DNA of 64,000 nucleotides from Vibrio methylphosphonaticus (GCF_023634655.1 NZ_JAMKMS010000008.1:124001-188000), one strand, 5' to 3'. Counted from the first letter of the stretch, positions 19,265 to 29,184 are shown. Program-made: numbers and translations. Notes: generated by a model from the sequence alone, not told the origin.

Positions 19265-19604
19265 CTTTACTACTCCTGATAGCCCGATGTATTAAGTGAT
19301 ACCGAGACTTCATTTAACAAACTCACCACAAAACCATTGTAAAATTGTGGCTTAAGGCGATGTATGAAAATAAGCCATTGAATATTAACGATATTACTTG
19401 GACTTGGTTTGTTTTTAGTTCATTTTTTGTTAACTAATTTGTAACAGTTGATCGGCTTTTGCTCAATATTTCGAACGAAATTAGTGTTTTTTTTAACCAG
19501 AATAGGGATGAGAGTCACATTTTGGCATCTATTTTTAACAAGCTTGTTGATAATTTCGTACATGGCTTGTAGTGTTTTTGTTAAATAAATCGAACATGGA
19601 TGTG
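19265..19604. promoter_or_regulatory. Divergent puuA/puuD control region
   Basis: AT-rich 340 bp between divergent operons. A 14-bp palindrome ATTTCGAACGAAAT lies at 19468-19481. Related half-sites occur at 19552-19563 (AATTTCGTACAT) and 19587-19597 (AAATCGAACAT). They are candidate operators for PuuR, encoded two genes downstream. Operator assignment is inference from position and symmetry. Confidence 0.5.
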
Positions 19605-20354
19605 ATGATGTCTGAAATAAAAAAACCAATGATAGGACTCGTAAGTTGCAGGAAGTCACTTGCTGGTTACCAGATACAAGCATTGAATGAGTTCTACCTT
19701 CAGGCAATCAAAGACTTTGGTGGGACCCCGATTATTCTTCCTTCTTCTATTGAAGCTTCTGAACTTGATCAAGTACTCAGTATTTGCGATGGGTTGGTGT
19801 TTCCTGGCAGTCACTCTAATGTTGCGCCTCACCGCTATAACGGGACACATGAAGAAGCGAAAAAAGATGAAGACCGAGATGAACTAGCGATCACGTTGAT
19901 CCGCCACGCGATTGATAAAAATATACCGTGTTTGGGAATTTGTCGGGGCTTCCAGGAAATGAACGTCGCGTTGGGAGGATCACTTGACCCCGCCGTTCAT
20001 GAGTCTGGTTATCATGATCATCGTGAAAACCCCGTAGAAGCATTTGAAGAAAAATATGCGCCTGCTCATCCTGTTTTGGTTGAAGCTGGTGGGGTTATTT
20101 CGAAATGGCTACAGAAAGAACAATGGCAAGACACGTCATCGTTTGAGGTAAATACACTGCATAACCAAGGCGTAAAAACATTGGCAAGTGCACTAAAAGT
20201 TGAAGCGAAAGCACCAGACGGTCTAGTAGAAGCATTTAGTTTACCTGGGCAAAAATACTTTGTTGGCGTGCAGTGGCACCCAGAATGGCAAGCAAAAACC
20301 AATCATTTCTCACAAATTTTATTTAAAGAATTTATTATGTCCGCTTCAGATTGA
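19605..20354 (+). CDS. puuD: Gamma-glutamyl-GABA hydrolase
   Basis: About 249 aa, class I glutamine-amidotransferase fold. It releases GABA and glutamate from gamma-glutamyl-GABA. The nucleophile elbow GICRGFQE (Cys113) and the His-Glu pair in GVQWHPEW are present. The start at 19605 aligns the N-terminus residue for residue with E. coli PuuD (the Pro before IGLV falls at position 8 in both); ATG 19608 or 19596 are alternatives. First gene of the rightward puu operon. Confidence 0.93.
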   Translation: MMSEIKKPMIGLVSCRKSLAGYQIQALNEFYLQAIKDFGGTPIILPSSIEASELDQVLSICDGLVFPGSHSNVAPHRYNGTHEEAKKDEDRDELAITLIRHAIDKNIPCLGICRGFQEMNVALGGSLDPAVHESGYHDHRENPVEAFEEKYAPAHPVLVEAGGVISKWLQKEQWQDTSSFEVNTLHNQGVKTLASALKVEAKAPDGLVEAFSLPGQKYFVGVQWHPEWQAKTNHFSQILFKEFIMSASD

Positions 20355-20369
20355 TTTAAGGACTGAATA

Positions 20370-20927
20370 ATGGACAACCAGCAAATTGGTAAAAATATTG
20401 CGCAACTAAGAAAAGAGCGCGGATGGTCACAGCGAGAGTTGGCGGAAAAGGCGGGCATTACACACAGCGCAATTTCCTCTATCGAGAACGGCAAGGTCAG
20501 TCCATCGGTGAGTTCGTTGCAAAAAATAGTGAACGAATTTTCATTGTCACTCTCCGAGTTTTTTACATTAGAGCAACAGAGTGACAAAAAAGTAAAAGTG
20601 CTAGTGAAGACTGATGAGTTAATTGAAATTGGCAGCAAGCTAGTGTCAATGAAGCTAGTCAGCAACGGCAGTAATAAACAAGAAATTGGGTTCCTGATTG
20701 AAGAGTATGCACCGCATAGCACAACAGGGTCAGCCAATATTAAACATGAAGGTGAGGAAGTCGGCACCGTCTTAGACGGTGAAATTGAATTGGAATACGA
20801 TGGCGAAATTTATCTCATTACAGAAGGTGAGTCTTACGTTATCGATACCACAATTCCTCACAAATTTACTAACCACTCCGATAAGGCATGCAGAATGATT
20901 AGTGCCCACACGCCTAAAGCATTCTAG
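20370..20927 (+). CDS. puuR: HTH-cupin regulator of the puu genes
   Basis: 185 aa. An N-terminal XRE helix-turn-helix (IAQLRKERGWSQRELAEKAGITHSAISSIENGKVSPSVSSLQKI) is followed by a C-terminal cupin (~110-180, HEGEEVGTVLDGEIELEYDG, then IPHKFTN). This is the PuuR architecture; PuuR represses putrescine-utilisation genes and is released by putrescine. It sits inside the operon it should control. Ribosome site AAGGA before ATG. Confidence 0.9.
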   Translation: MDNQQIGKNIAQLRKERGWSQRELAEKAGITHSAISSIENGKVSPSVSSLQKIVNEFSLSLSEFFTLEQQSDKKVKVLVKTDELIEIGSKLVSMKLVSNGSNKQEIGFLIEEYAPHSTTGSANIKHEGEEVGTVLDGEIELEYDGEIYLITEGESYVIDTTIPHKFTNHSDKACRMISAHTPKAF

Positions 20928-20953
20928 CACCTTGAGGTAAGCAAGGAGCGTGT

Positions 20954-22438
20954 ATGAAAACGCAAGAGCAATGGATTGAGTACAAAGACGCATTAGCGAT
21001 AGAACAGCGAGCTTTCTTAAATGGAGAGTATCGTGATGCAATACAAGGTGAAACGCTAGAGGTCGTCAATCCAGCGACAGATGAAATTATAGCGACTATT
21101 CCTCGCTGTCAATCTGACGATGTGGATCTTGCGGTTAAGTACGCGAGGCAAGCGTTTATCGAAGGTGAGTGGAGCCAGAGTGCTCCTTCACATCGAAAAG
21201 CGGTATTGATGAAATTTGCCGCGCTCATTGATGCCAATACAGAAGAATTAGCCATGTTAGAGACGCTGGATACGGGCAAGCCTATATCGCACAGTGTGTC
21301 GACTGACATCCCAGGATCCGCCCAGTCCATTCGCTGGTACGCAGAAGCGATTGATAAAGTGTACGGTGAGGTCGCTCCGACGGAAAAAAATGTCCATGCG
21401 TTTGTTTCTCATCAAGCCATTGGTGTTGTGGCGGCGGTAGTGCCGTGGAACTTCCCACTTTGGCTGGGAAGCTGGAAACTAGGTCCGGCATTAGCGGCGG
21501 GTAACAGTGTTATTCTTAAACCTTCCGAGAAGTCTTCACTGAGTGCGATTTTCCTTGGGAAATTGGCCAATGAAGCAGGGATCCCAAGTGGCGCATTCCA
21601 AGTAGTGACAGGGTTTGGTCATGAAGCCGGAGAAGCGCTTGCCAGACATGATGATGTTGACTGTATTGCATTTACTGGCTCAACTCGTGTTGCTGGGCAT
21701 TTGATGATCAGCTCTGGCGAAACCAACCTCAAACGAGTGTGGGCAGAAGCGGGCGGCAAGAACGCCAATATCGTATTTGAAGACTATCAAGATCTTGATA
21801 AAGCTGCAGCGGAAACGGCGGCAGGGTGTTTCTATAACCAAGGCGAAGTGTGTGTGGCTGCCACTCGCTTGTTAGTTCATGAAAGTATTAAAGATATCTT
21901 TATTGATAAAGTGATGTCGGCCGCGCAGCGCTTTATGCCAAAAGATCCTATGGATCCGACCTCATCCATGGGGGCATTGATCGACCGTGAGCACAAAGAA
22001 AAAGTACTGGGTTATGTGCAATTGGCTCAAGACGAAGGGGCAGTGGTTCGCTGTGGGGGTGATGTTGCAGGTGTCGGCGCTTTTGTTGAGCCTATCATCA
22101 TTGATCAAGTGGACAACAAAATGCGCGTGGCACAAGAAGAGATATTTGGTCCCGTGCTGTGTGTGATTTCATTCAAAACCGAGCAAGAAGCCATTCAAAT
22201 TGCTAATGACTCTAAATACGGACTGGGTGCCGCACTTTGGAGTGATAATCTGAATCGAGTCCACCGCGTTGCTAAGCAGCTAGACGCCGGCTCAGTATGG
22301 GTGAACAACTACAACGAGGGCGATATGACCGTCCCATTCGGTGGATTTAAAATGAGCGGAAACGGACGAGATAAATCGATCCACGCCATTGAGAAATTTA
22401 CTGAAACCAAAACGACGTGGATACGTCTCCAACCTTAG
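20954..22438 (+). CDS. puuC: Gamma-glutamyl-gamma-aminobutyraldehyde dehydrogenase
   Basis: 494 aa NAD(P)-dependent aldehyde dehydrogenase. It oxidises gamma-glutamyl-gamma-aminobutyraldehyde to gamma-glutamyl-GABA. Visible are VPWNFPLW at the cofactor site, FTGSTRVAG, EAGGKNANIVF with the general-base Glu, and the nucleophile in GEVCVAATRL (Cys300). Specificity is inferred from the puu neighbours; the sequence alone says ALDH. AAGGAGCGTGT precedes the ATG. Confidence 0.92.
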   Translation: MKTQEQWIEYKDALAIEQRAFLNGEYRDAIQGETLEVVNPATDEIIATIPRCQSDDVDLAVKYARQAFIEGEWSQSAPSHRKAVLMKFAALIDANTEELAMLETLDTGKPISHSVSTDIPGSAQSIRWYAEAIDKVYGEVAPTEKNVHAFVSHQAIGVVAAVVPWNFPLWLGSWKLGPALAAGNSVILKPSEKSSLSAIFLGKLANEAGIPSGAFQVVTGFGHEAGEALARHDDVDCIAFTGSTRVAGHLMISSGETNLKRVWAEAGGKNANIVFEDYQDLDKAAAETAAGCFYNQGEVCVAATRLLVHESIKDIFIDKVMSAAQRFMPKDPMDPTSSMGALIDREHKEKVLGYVQLAQDEGAVVRCGGDVAGVGAFVEPIIIDQVDNKMRVAQEEIFGPVLCVISFKTEQEAIQIANDSKYGLGAALWSDNLNRVHRVAKQLDAGSVWVNNYNEGDMTVPFGGFKMSGNGRDKSIHAIEKFTETKTTWIRLQP

Positions 22439-22514
22439 GCCAGTAGCGCTTAGTACCGTCATGCTTAGCCCTATGGGGATAGAACAAGCCGTGGCAACAA
22501 CAAGGAATTGAATA

Positions 22515-23792
22515 ATGAATAAACATACAGATTCATACTACGCGGACTCAATCTTAAATGTAAGTGAGTACCCACAACTTCGTGACAATATCGAGTGCGA
22601 CGTGTGTGTCGTTGGTGCTGGATTTTCAGGTTTGTCGTCGGCGCTACATTTGGCAGAGAAAGGCTTTAAGGTTGTTATTCTAGAAAACGCAAAAGTAGGT
22701 TTTGGTGCATCGGGCCGTAACGGTGGACAAATTGTGAATAGCTACAGCCGTGACGTTGACGTGATTGAAAGTCGTTACGGTGAAAAACAAGCGAAAGCAC
22801 TTTGCGATATGATTTTTGAAGGCGGCAGCATTATCCGTGGCTTAATTGACAAGCACAATATTGACTGTGATTTTAAACAAGGCGGTATGTTTACGGCTCT
22901 AAACTCTAAACAAATGAAAGGCTTGGAAGAGCATAAAAAGCACTGGGAACGTTATGGCAACGACCAGTTAAGTTTGTTAGACGCGGGTGAAGTAGAGACT
23001 GCGGTTGGAACGAAAGCGTATAAAGGCGCATTACTTGATATGAGCGGTGGTCACATTCACCCACTTAAACTGGCTTTAGGAGAAGCGGCGGCAGTGACCG
23101 CTCTGGGTGGTCGAATTTTCGAACAGTCAGGCGTAACAAGAATCGAAAAAGGCGCGAATCCAGTGGCACATACTGAGCACGGTAGCGTGAAAGCCAAGTA
23201 CATGGTCTTAGCAGGTAATGCTTACTTAGGTGGTTTGGCGCCAAATATCAGTAACAAAGCGATCCCTTGTGGGACACAGGTTGTGGCAACCGAGCCGCTG
23301 ACAGAAGCACAGTTGCAACAGGTCTTGCCATCTGATTACTGCGTGGAAGATTGTAACTATCTGTTGGATTACTTCCGTTTAAGTGCTGATAAACGTCTGC
23401 TGTTTGGTGGTGGCGTGGTATATGGCGCTCGTGACCCGGAAAACATTGAATCACTACTGCGCCCTAAAATGGAGAAGATTTTTCCACAGTTAAAAGGCAT
23501 CGGTATTGATTATAAGTGGACGGGTAATTTCCTACTGACGTATTCGCGTATGCCTCAATTTGGCGCTTTCGCTGACAATATCTATTACTTGCAAGGCTAC
23601 AGTGGTCATGGTGTTACGTGTACGCACCTTGCGGGTAAGCTACTGGCTGAAGCTCTGGCTGGTCATGCTGAACGCTTTGATGCGTTTGCACAGCTGACTC
23701 ATATTGCCTTCCCTGGAGGACGTCATTTTGCCATTCCAATGACGGCAATGGGCGCGGCGTATTACAACTTACGAGATAAGTTAGCGATTTAA
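22515..23792 (+). CDS. puuB: Gamma-glutamylputrescine oxidoreductase
   Basis: 425 aa FAD-dependent amine oxidase of the DAO family. It oxidises gamma-glutamylputrescine to the aldehyde. The dinucleotide-binding motif is CDVCVVGAGFSGLSSALHLA, with the acidic strand end VVILE and ASGRNGGQIV after it. The C-terminal YSRMPQFG and QGYSGHGVTCTHLAGKL complete the flavin site. The last codons and stop lie in a 16-bp sequence that is repeated right after the gene. Confidence 0.92.
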   Translation: MNKHTDSYYADSILNVSEYPQLRDNIECDVCVVGAGFSGLSSALHLAEKGFKVVILENAKVGFGASGRNGGQIVNSYSRDVDVIESRYGEKQAKALCDMIFEGGSIIRGLIDKHNIDCDFKQGGMFTALNSKQMKGLEEHKKHWERYGNDQLSLLDAGEVETAVGTKAYKGALLDMSGGHIHPLKLALGEAAAVTALGGRIFEQSGVTRIEKGANPVAHTEHGSVKAKYMVLAGNAYLGGLAPNISNKAIPCGTQVVATEPLTEAQLQQVLPSDYCVEDCNYLLDYFRLSADKRLLFGGGVVYGARDPENIESLLRPKMEKIFPQLKGIGIDYKWTGNFLLTYSRMPQFGAFADNIYYLQGYSGHGVTCTHLAGKLLAEALAGHAERFDAFAQLTHIAFPGGRHFAIPMTAMGAAYYNLRDKLAI

Positions 23793-23814
23793 GAGAGTAG
23801 TTAGCGATTTAAGA
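23779..23814 (+). repeat. Duplicated puuB terminus, 20-bp period
   Basis: AGTTAGCGATTTAAGA occurs at 23779-23794 and again at 23799-23814. The first copy contains the puuB stop codon. Confidence 0.85.
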
Positions 23815-23966
23815 AAATAGTGGCGTTAGGTCAACAACATGCATCACTAACGCGTCCGTGGCAAAAAATAATCACCGTCCAATAACGTGAAATAACAAAA
23901 AAGAAGCGCCTGCTACGACGGGCGTTCATCAGCCAAAATAAACGACAAAGATAAAGGAAGATCCCC

Positions 23967-24833
23967 ATGAGTAGAGTAGTTAAATTCGCCGCGCTTCAAT
24001 TGTCCAAAACATGGGACCTTGACGCTAACATGGCTAAGATCAAAGCAGCGATTCGTGAAGCTGCAGCAAACGAAGCGAATGTCGTTGTACCGCAAGAGCT
24101 TTTTGCTGCGCCATACTTTTGTAAGAAGCAAGAGTCTAAATACTTTGAACTTGCGGAAGAGTTTGACACTAGCCCTCTAATAAAAACGATGAGTGAGCTT
24201 GCAAAAGAGCTAAACGTCGTGATTCCTGTGAGCTATTTTGAGAAGGCGGGTAATACGTTTTTCAACTCGCTTGTCATGATTGATGCTGATGGCACGATCA
24301 TGGAAAACTACCGTAAATCCCATATCCCAGATGGTCCAGGTTATAGCGAAAAATACTACTTCAGCCCTGGCGACACTGGCTTTAAAGTTTGGAAAACAAA
24401 ATTTGGTACATTTGGTGCTGGTATTTGTTGGGACCAATGGTTCCCTGAATTGGCGCGCAGCCTAGCGCTAAATGGTGCAGAAGCGATTTTCTACCCAACA
24501 GCGATTGGCTCTGAACCACAAGATCTATCTCTGGATTCTCGCGATCACTGGCAACGTACCATGCAAGGTCATTCTGCAGCGAACTTGGTGCCTGTCGTAG
24601 CGGCAAACCGTGTGGGCGTTGAAGTTGACGATGGCATTGAAACCACCTTTTATGGCTCATCGTTTATTACCGATCACACCGGCGGCAAACTGGCGGAAGC
24701 ACCACGTGAAGACGAAGCTATTATTTATGCGGAAATCGATCTGCAAGCGACCACCAAAGCTCGCCATGCATGGGGCTTATTCCGCGATCGTCGTCCTGAT
24801 TTATATCAAGACGTAATGAGCATGGCGATATAG
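23967..24833 (+). CDS. aguB: N-carbamoylputrescine amidase
   Basis: 288 aa carbon-nitrogen hydrolase (nitrilase superfamily). It converts N-carbamoylputrescine to putrescine, CO2 and ammonia. The catalytic triad is seen as Glu in VVPQELFAAPYF, Lys in ENYRKSHIPDGPGY and Cys154 in GICWDQWFPE. The family-typical AGICWDQWFPEAAR region and the next gene, agmatine deiminase, support AguB. AAAGGAAGATCCCC precedes ATG 23967. Confidence 0.95.
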   Translation: MSRVVKFAALQLSKTWDLDANMAKIKAAIREAAANEANVVVPQELFAAPYFCKKQESKYFELAEEFDTSPLIKTMSELAKELNVVIPVSYFEKAGNTFFNSLVMIDADGTIMENYRKSHIPDGPGYSEKYYFSPGDTGFKVWKTKFGTFGAGICWDQWFPELARSLALNGAEAIFYPTAIGSEPQDLSLDSRDHWQRTMQGHSAANLVPVVAANRVGVEVDDGIETTFYGSSFITDHTGGKLAEAPREDEAIIYAEIDLQATTKARHAWGLFRDRRPDLYQDVMSMAI

Positions 24834-24843
24834 CGAGGTCACA

Positions 24844-25926
24844 ATGAGACTCACAACAACACCAAAACAAGACGGGTTTTCTTTTCCAGCAGAGTTTGAG
24901 CCAGTGAGAGAAGTGTGGTTAGCGTGGCCAGAGCGAAAAGACAATTGGCGAAATGACGCTATTCCTGCTCAACAAACATTTGCTAACGTCGCAAACGCCA
25001 TTGCCGATGTGGTGCAGGTGACCGTGGCTGTGGCATCTGGACATTTTGAACGCGCTCGCACGTTACTGCATAGCTCAATCAAGCTGGTGGAAATGGATTA
25101 TAACGACTCTTGGATGCGTGATATTGGACCGACGGTTGTTGTGAATGCTTTGGGTGAACGTCGTGGCGTGAGTTGGAAATTCAACGCGTGGGGTGGGGAG
25201 TTTAACGGCCTTTATGATGATTGGCGTGCGGATGATGAAGTGGCGGAGTCAGTATGTGACGTTGCAGGAATGGATCATTATCGAGCGCCGATCGTGTTGG
25301 AGGGAGGCTCTATTCATACTGATGGAGAAGGCACACTCTATACTACGGAAGAATGCTTGCTCAGTCCTGGTCGTAACCCACAGCTCGCTCGTGAAGAAAT
25401 TGAGCATCACTTGTGTGAATATTTAGGCGCAGAGAAAATTGTTTGGCTACCGAAAGGTCTTTATAACGATGAAACTGATGGTCATGTTGATAATCTGATT
25501 CATGTTATTGGACCTGCAAAAGTGGTACTGAGTTGGACTGATGACCCCTTTGACCCACAGTTTAAACTGTCTCGCGAAGCCTATGCCGCGCTCACTAGCC
25601 AGCATGATGCGAAAGGTAGACAAATTGAGGTCATCAAAATCCCGGTTCCGGGTCCCTTGTATTACACACAAGAAGAAGCCGAAGGGATTCAATCCAGTGA
25701 CGGTATGGTACGTCAAGAGGGCGAACGTTTAAGTGCCTCGTACGCGAACTTTCTTATGGTCAATGAACACGTATTTCTTCCACTGCTTGATGAACAGTTC
25801 GATCGTGTGGCAATAGAAATATTAGAAAAAGCACTACCCGGTTTTGACATTGTGGGTATTCCAACCAGAGAAGTATTACTGGGTGGCGGTAATATCCACT
25901 GTATAACACAGCAGATCCCTGCTTAA
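24844..25926 (+). CDS. aguA: Agmatine deiminase
   Basis: 360 aa, peptidyl-arginine-deiminase/agmatine-deiminase fold. It hydrolyses agmatine to N-carbamoylputrescine and ammonia. Motifs include EFEPVREVWLAWPER, NDSWMRDIGPT, LEGGSIHTDGEGTL, NDETDGHVDNL and the catalytic Cys353 in LGGGNIHCITQQ. Ten bases after aguB, hence co-transcribed. Together they feed putrescine into the puu genes upstream. Confidence 0.96.
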   Translation: MRLTTTPKQDGFSFPAEFEPVREVWLAWPERKDNWRNDAIPAQQTFANVANAIADVVQVTVAVASGHFERARTLLHSSIKLVEMDYNDSWMRDIGPTVVVNALGERRGVSWKFNAWGGEFNGLYDDWRADDEVAESVCDVAGMDHYRAPIVLEGGSIHTDGEGTLYTTEECLLSPGRNPQLAREEIEHHLCEYLGAEKIVWLPKGLYNDETDGHVDNLIHVIGPAKVVLSWTDDPFDPQFKLSREAYAALTSQHDAKGRQIEVIKIPVPGPLYYTQEEAEGIQSSDGMVRQEGERLSASYANFLMVNEHVFLPLLDEQFDRVAIEILEKALPGFDIVGIPTREVLLGGGNIHCITQQIPA

Positions 25927-25989
25927 TAATTTAGGTGTTTTCCGAATAAAGCGTACGGCCTAAGGAAGACGAGAAGAAGGTAAATCACC

Positions 25990-27417
25990 ATGCAGCAAAT
26001 ACAAAATAAAAGCTTGCTCTCTTTTATGGCTTCTGCAGCTGAGCAGACGATTACTGTGACAAACCCAGCAACGGGAGAGCAAGTAGGTCAAGCGCCAGTA
26101 TCGAATGAAGCGGCATTGATGGACAGCATTGAACGTGCCCATGTTGCTCAAAAAGAGTGGGCGAAACTGCCGGCTAAAACCCGTGCAGGTATGCTTAACC
26201 GCTGGTATCAATTGATCCTTGAAAATAAAGATGATTTGGCGCGTATTATGACGCTAGAGCAGGGAAAGCCATTAGCGGAAGCGGCAGGTGAAGTGTTATA
26301 CGGCGCAAGCTTTATTGAATGGTTTGCAGAGGAAGCTAAGCGGACATACGGGGAATCGATCCCTGGTCCAACAGCAGATAAGCGCTTAGTCACGATTAAG
26401 CAACCCATTGGTGTGGCTTGTGCCATTACACCTTGGAATTTCCCTATTGCGATGATTACTCGTAAAGCAGGTCCGGCTCTGGCGGCGGGTTGCAGCTTTA
26501 TCGTTAAGCCATCAGATTCGACGCCGCTATCGGCATTTGCCACGGTTGAGCTAGCGTATCAAGCGGGTATTCCCCGTGATGCATTGCAAGTCGTGTTGGG
26601 TGAGAGCTCGCGAAAAATAGGCGCGATTTTTACCTCTCATCCACTCATTCGTAAGTTATCGTTCACGGGGTCAACGCAAGTAGGCAGCGTATTGATGGCG
26701 CAAAGCGCGAAAGACATTAAACGTACCTCAATGGAGCTCGGTGGCAACGCCCCGTTTATTGTTTTTGATGATGCGGATATTGATGCGGCGGTGCAAGGAG
26801 CGATGGCATCGAAATTTAGAAACGCAGGACAGACGTGTGTTTGTGCCAACCGCTTTTACGTACATGACGCAGTGTACGATGAATTTGTCACTAAGTTTGA
26901 TGCGGCTGTTCAACAGCTTACAATCGGCAACGGTTTGGATGAAGGGGTCAACATTGGTCCTGTCATCAGTGCGTCGGCGAAACAGGGGATTCAAGCGCTT
27001 ATCGACCGTGCTATTGAGCAAGGTGCAAAACCGACGACAGAAATTAAGGCATTGGATGGGCTCTTTATGCAGCCGGTCGTGCTCAAAGATGTCACACATA
27101 ATATGGACATCATCCAAGAAGAGATTTTTGGCCCTGTAGCCCCTGTGGTTCGCTTTAAAACAGACGAAGAGCTGATTGAAATGGCAAACGACACCATTTA
27201 TGGGTTAGCGTCATATTTCTATAGTCAGAATATTCATCGAGTTTGGAAGGTTGCCGAAGCGCTAGAGTACGGCATGGTGGGTATTAACGAAGGCATTATA
27301 TCAACAGAAGTTGCGCCATTTGGTGGCGTGAAACAATCGGGTATCGGACGTGAAGGCGCAAGACAAGGGATAGACGAATATATGGACGTCAAATACCTAT
27401 GTTTTGGTGGCAATTAA
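25990..27417 (+). CDS. gabD: Succinate-semialdehyde dehydrogenase
   Basis: 475 aa ALDH. Features are TPWNFPIAMITRKAGPALAAG, SFTGSTQVG, ELGGNAPFIVFDDAD (general-base Glu) and GQTCVCANRFYV with the nucleophile Cys283, as in GabD. It oxidises succinate semialdehyde to succinate and completes GABA degradation. gabT starts 13 bp downstream. An alternative label would be glutarate-semialdehyde dehydrogenase; the GABA context favours GabD. Confidence 0.92.
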   Translation: MQQIQNKSLLSFMASAAEQTITVTNPATGEQVGQAPVSNEAALMDSIERAHVAQKEWAKLPAKTRAGMLNRWYQLILENKDDLARIMTLEQGKPLAEAAGEVLYGASFIEWFAEEAKRTYGESIPGPTADKRLVTIKQPIGVACAITPWNFPIAMITRKAGPALAAGCSFIVKPSDSTPLSAFATVELAYQAGIPRDALQVVLGESSRKIGAIFTSHPLIRKLSFTGSTQVGSVLMAQSAKDIKRTSMELGGNAPFIVFDDADIDAAVQGAMASKFRNAGQTCVCANRFYVHDAVYDEFVTKFDAAVQQLTIGNGLDEGVNIGPVISASAKQGIQALIDRAIEQGAKPTTEIKALDGLFMQPVVLKDVTHNMDIIQEEIFGPVAPVVRFKTDEELIEMANDTIYGLASYFYSQNIHRVWKVAEALEYGMVGINEGIISTEVAPFGGVKQSGIGREGARQGIDEYMDVKYLCFGGN

Positions 27418-27430
27418 GAAGGAATAAACA

Positions 27431-28705
27431 ATGAAAAATCAACAACTACACCAAAGAAGAAGCCAAGTGATCGCTCAGGGCATGGGCGCACTCTATCCCC
27501 TTTACGTTGAGAAAGCCGATAATGCCTTTGTATGGGATGTTGACGGTAATAAGTACATCGATTTTGCGGCGGGTATTGCCGTGACTAACACCGGGCATTC
27601 TAATAAACGTATTTCGGAAGCCGTGAAAGCGCAGATTGATAACTTTTCTCATACTTGTGCCATGGTAACGCCTTACGAATCGTTTGTTGAGTTAGCAGAA
27701 AAGCTGACCGACATCGCACCAGGCGATACACCGAAGAAGGCTATTTTCCTAACAACGGGCGCTGAAGCGGTAGAAAATGCCGTAAAAGTGGCGCGCGCGC
27801 ATACGGGGCGTAGTGGTATTATTGCCTTTAAAGGCGGATTCCATGGCCGTACTAATATGACGATGGGACTCACGGGTAAAGTGGCGCCTTATAAAGCGGG
27901 CTTTGGACCATTCCCGAACGAAATTTTCCATGCACCATATCCGAATGCTTATCATGGTATTTCAACCGAGCAGAGTATTCAGGCGATACACGATCTCTTT
28001 GCTTGCGACATTGAACCAAGCCGAGTGGCAGCCATCATTTTTGAGCCAGTACAGGGCGAAGGTGGCTTCTATCAAGCACCGGCAGAGTTTGCTCAGGCAT
28101 TGCGCCAGTTATGTGATGAGCACGGTATTATGTTGATTGCCGATGAAATTCAAACCGGCTTTGCACGTACTGGTAAAATGTTCGCTACAGAATACTTGGG
28201 TATTGAACCTGACATGATGACAATGGCGAAAGGTATTGCTGGTGGATTCCCAATTTCTGCCGTAGTGGGTAAAGCGCAGATTATGGATTCAGCTTTACCG
28301 GGCGGCCTTGGTGGCACCTACGCGGGCTCTCCTCTTGGCTGTGTTGCGGGATTAGAAGTACTTAAGATTGTTGAAGAAGAGCAGCTTTGTGCGAAAGCTC
28401 AGGGCATTGGTGAAGTAGTTAATGCGCGCATCAACAAGCTAAAAGAAACCGTGCCTGCAATTGGTGAAGTCCGAACTATTGGCGCGATGATGGCGATAGA
28501 GTTTACTGATCCTTCGACTGGGCTTCCTGGTCAAGATATTACTAAGGCCGTGATTAGCAAGGCGCAAGAGAATGGGTTGATTCTGTTGTCTTGCGGAGTA
28601 AAAGCGAATGTGATTCGTTTATTGCCACCATTAACGATTGAGTCTGATGTACTAGCGGAAGGCTTAGATAAACTGGAAGCCATTATTCTGGAAGTTGCCA
28701 GATAG
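27431..28705 (+). CDS. gabT: 4-aminobutyrate aminotransferase
   Basis: 424 aa class III PLP enzyme that transfers the GABA amino group to 2-oxoglutarate. Visible are FLTTGAEAVENAVKVARAHT, IIFEPVQGEGGFYQAP, LIADEIQTGFARTGKMFA with the PLP Asp, and the Schiff-base Lys267 in TMAKGIAGGFP. It closes the polyamine block and is followed by a strong terminator. It could equally be named puuE. Confidence 0.93.
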   Translation: MKNQQLHQRRSQVIAQGMGALYPLYVEKADNAFVWDVDGNKYIDFAAGIAVTNTGHSNKRISEAVKAQIDNFSHTCAMVTPYESFVELAEKLTDIAPGDTPKKAIFLTTGAEAVENAVKVARAHTGRSGIIAFKGGFHGRTNMTMGLTGKVAPYKAGFGPFPNEIFHAPYPNAYHGISTEQSIQAIHDLFACDIEPSRVAAIIFEPVQGEGGFYQAPAEFAQALRQLCDEHGIMLIADEIQTGFARTGKMFATEYLGIEPDMMTMAKGIAGGFPISAVVGKAQIMDSALPGGLGGTYAGSPLGCVAGLEVLKIVEEEQLCAKAQGIGEVVNARINKLKETVPAIGEVRTIGAMMAIEFTDPSTGLPGQDITKAVISKAQENGLILLSCGVKANVIRLLPPLTIESDVLAEGLDKLEAIILEVAR

Positions 28706-28799
28706 CGGGCATTCAAACCCGAGATTAAGGTGGACCCATCTTGAGCAACACGAAAGCAACGTATATCGCATGAGAACCATGATGTTGCGATAAAGCAAA

Positions 28800-28831
28800 G
28801 CCCCCTCGATTCGAGCCCGAGGGGGCTTTTT
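28800..28831 (+). terminator. Rho-independent terminator of the polyamine operon
   Basis: GCCCCCTCG (28800-28808) pairs perfectly with CGAGGGGGC (28818-28826), followed by T5. Confidence 0.93.
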
Positions 28832-29184
28832 ATATTGGAGAAAATGATTCATCAGTCGCTAGCTGAGTCATACCACCTTCAACTTCCTCTACCTCGGTCT
28901 TGAGATAAAACCATTGAAGTCGCTAGAAGTTGGAAATTATGGCTTTCCTTTAGACTGACGCATCTTTCCTATTTTAATAAACATACCAATATCGCTCTCG
29001 ATGCCAAATAGCAACGCAGCATGTATTCACATCTTAATTCTTGTACGGCGCTAACAACGCTGCTAAATACTGCCCCCTCAAAAATTAGGCCATTAATGGT
29101 TAACCGCAACACTCTATTGGGTACTAATCCTATCGTCGAATAGAGGGTGCCATCACGGAGATTGAGATTGAAAGTAAGATTTCA
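28832..29184. other. Intergenic region, distal part upstream of mtlA
   Basis: About 350 bp between the gabT terminator and the mtlA control region. I see no gene with coding character, no repeat and no RNA I recognise. Confidence 0.4.
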
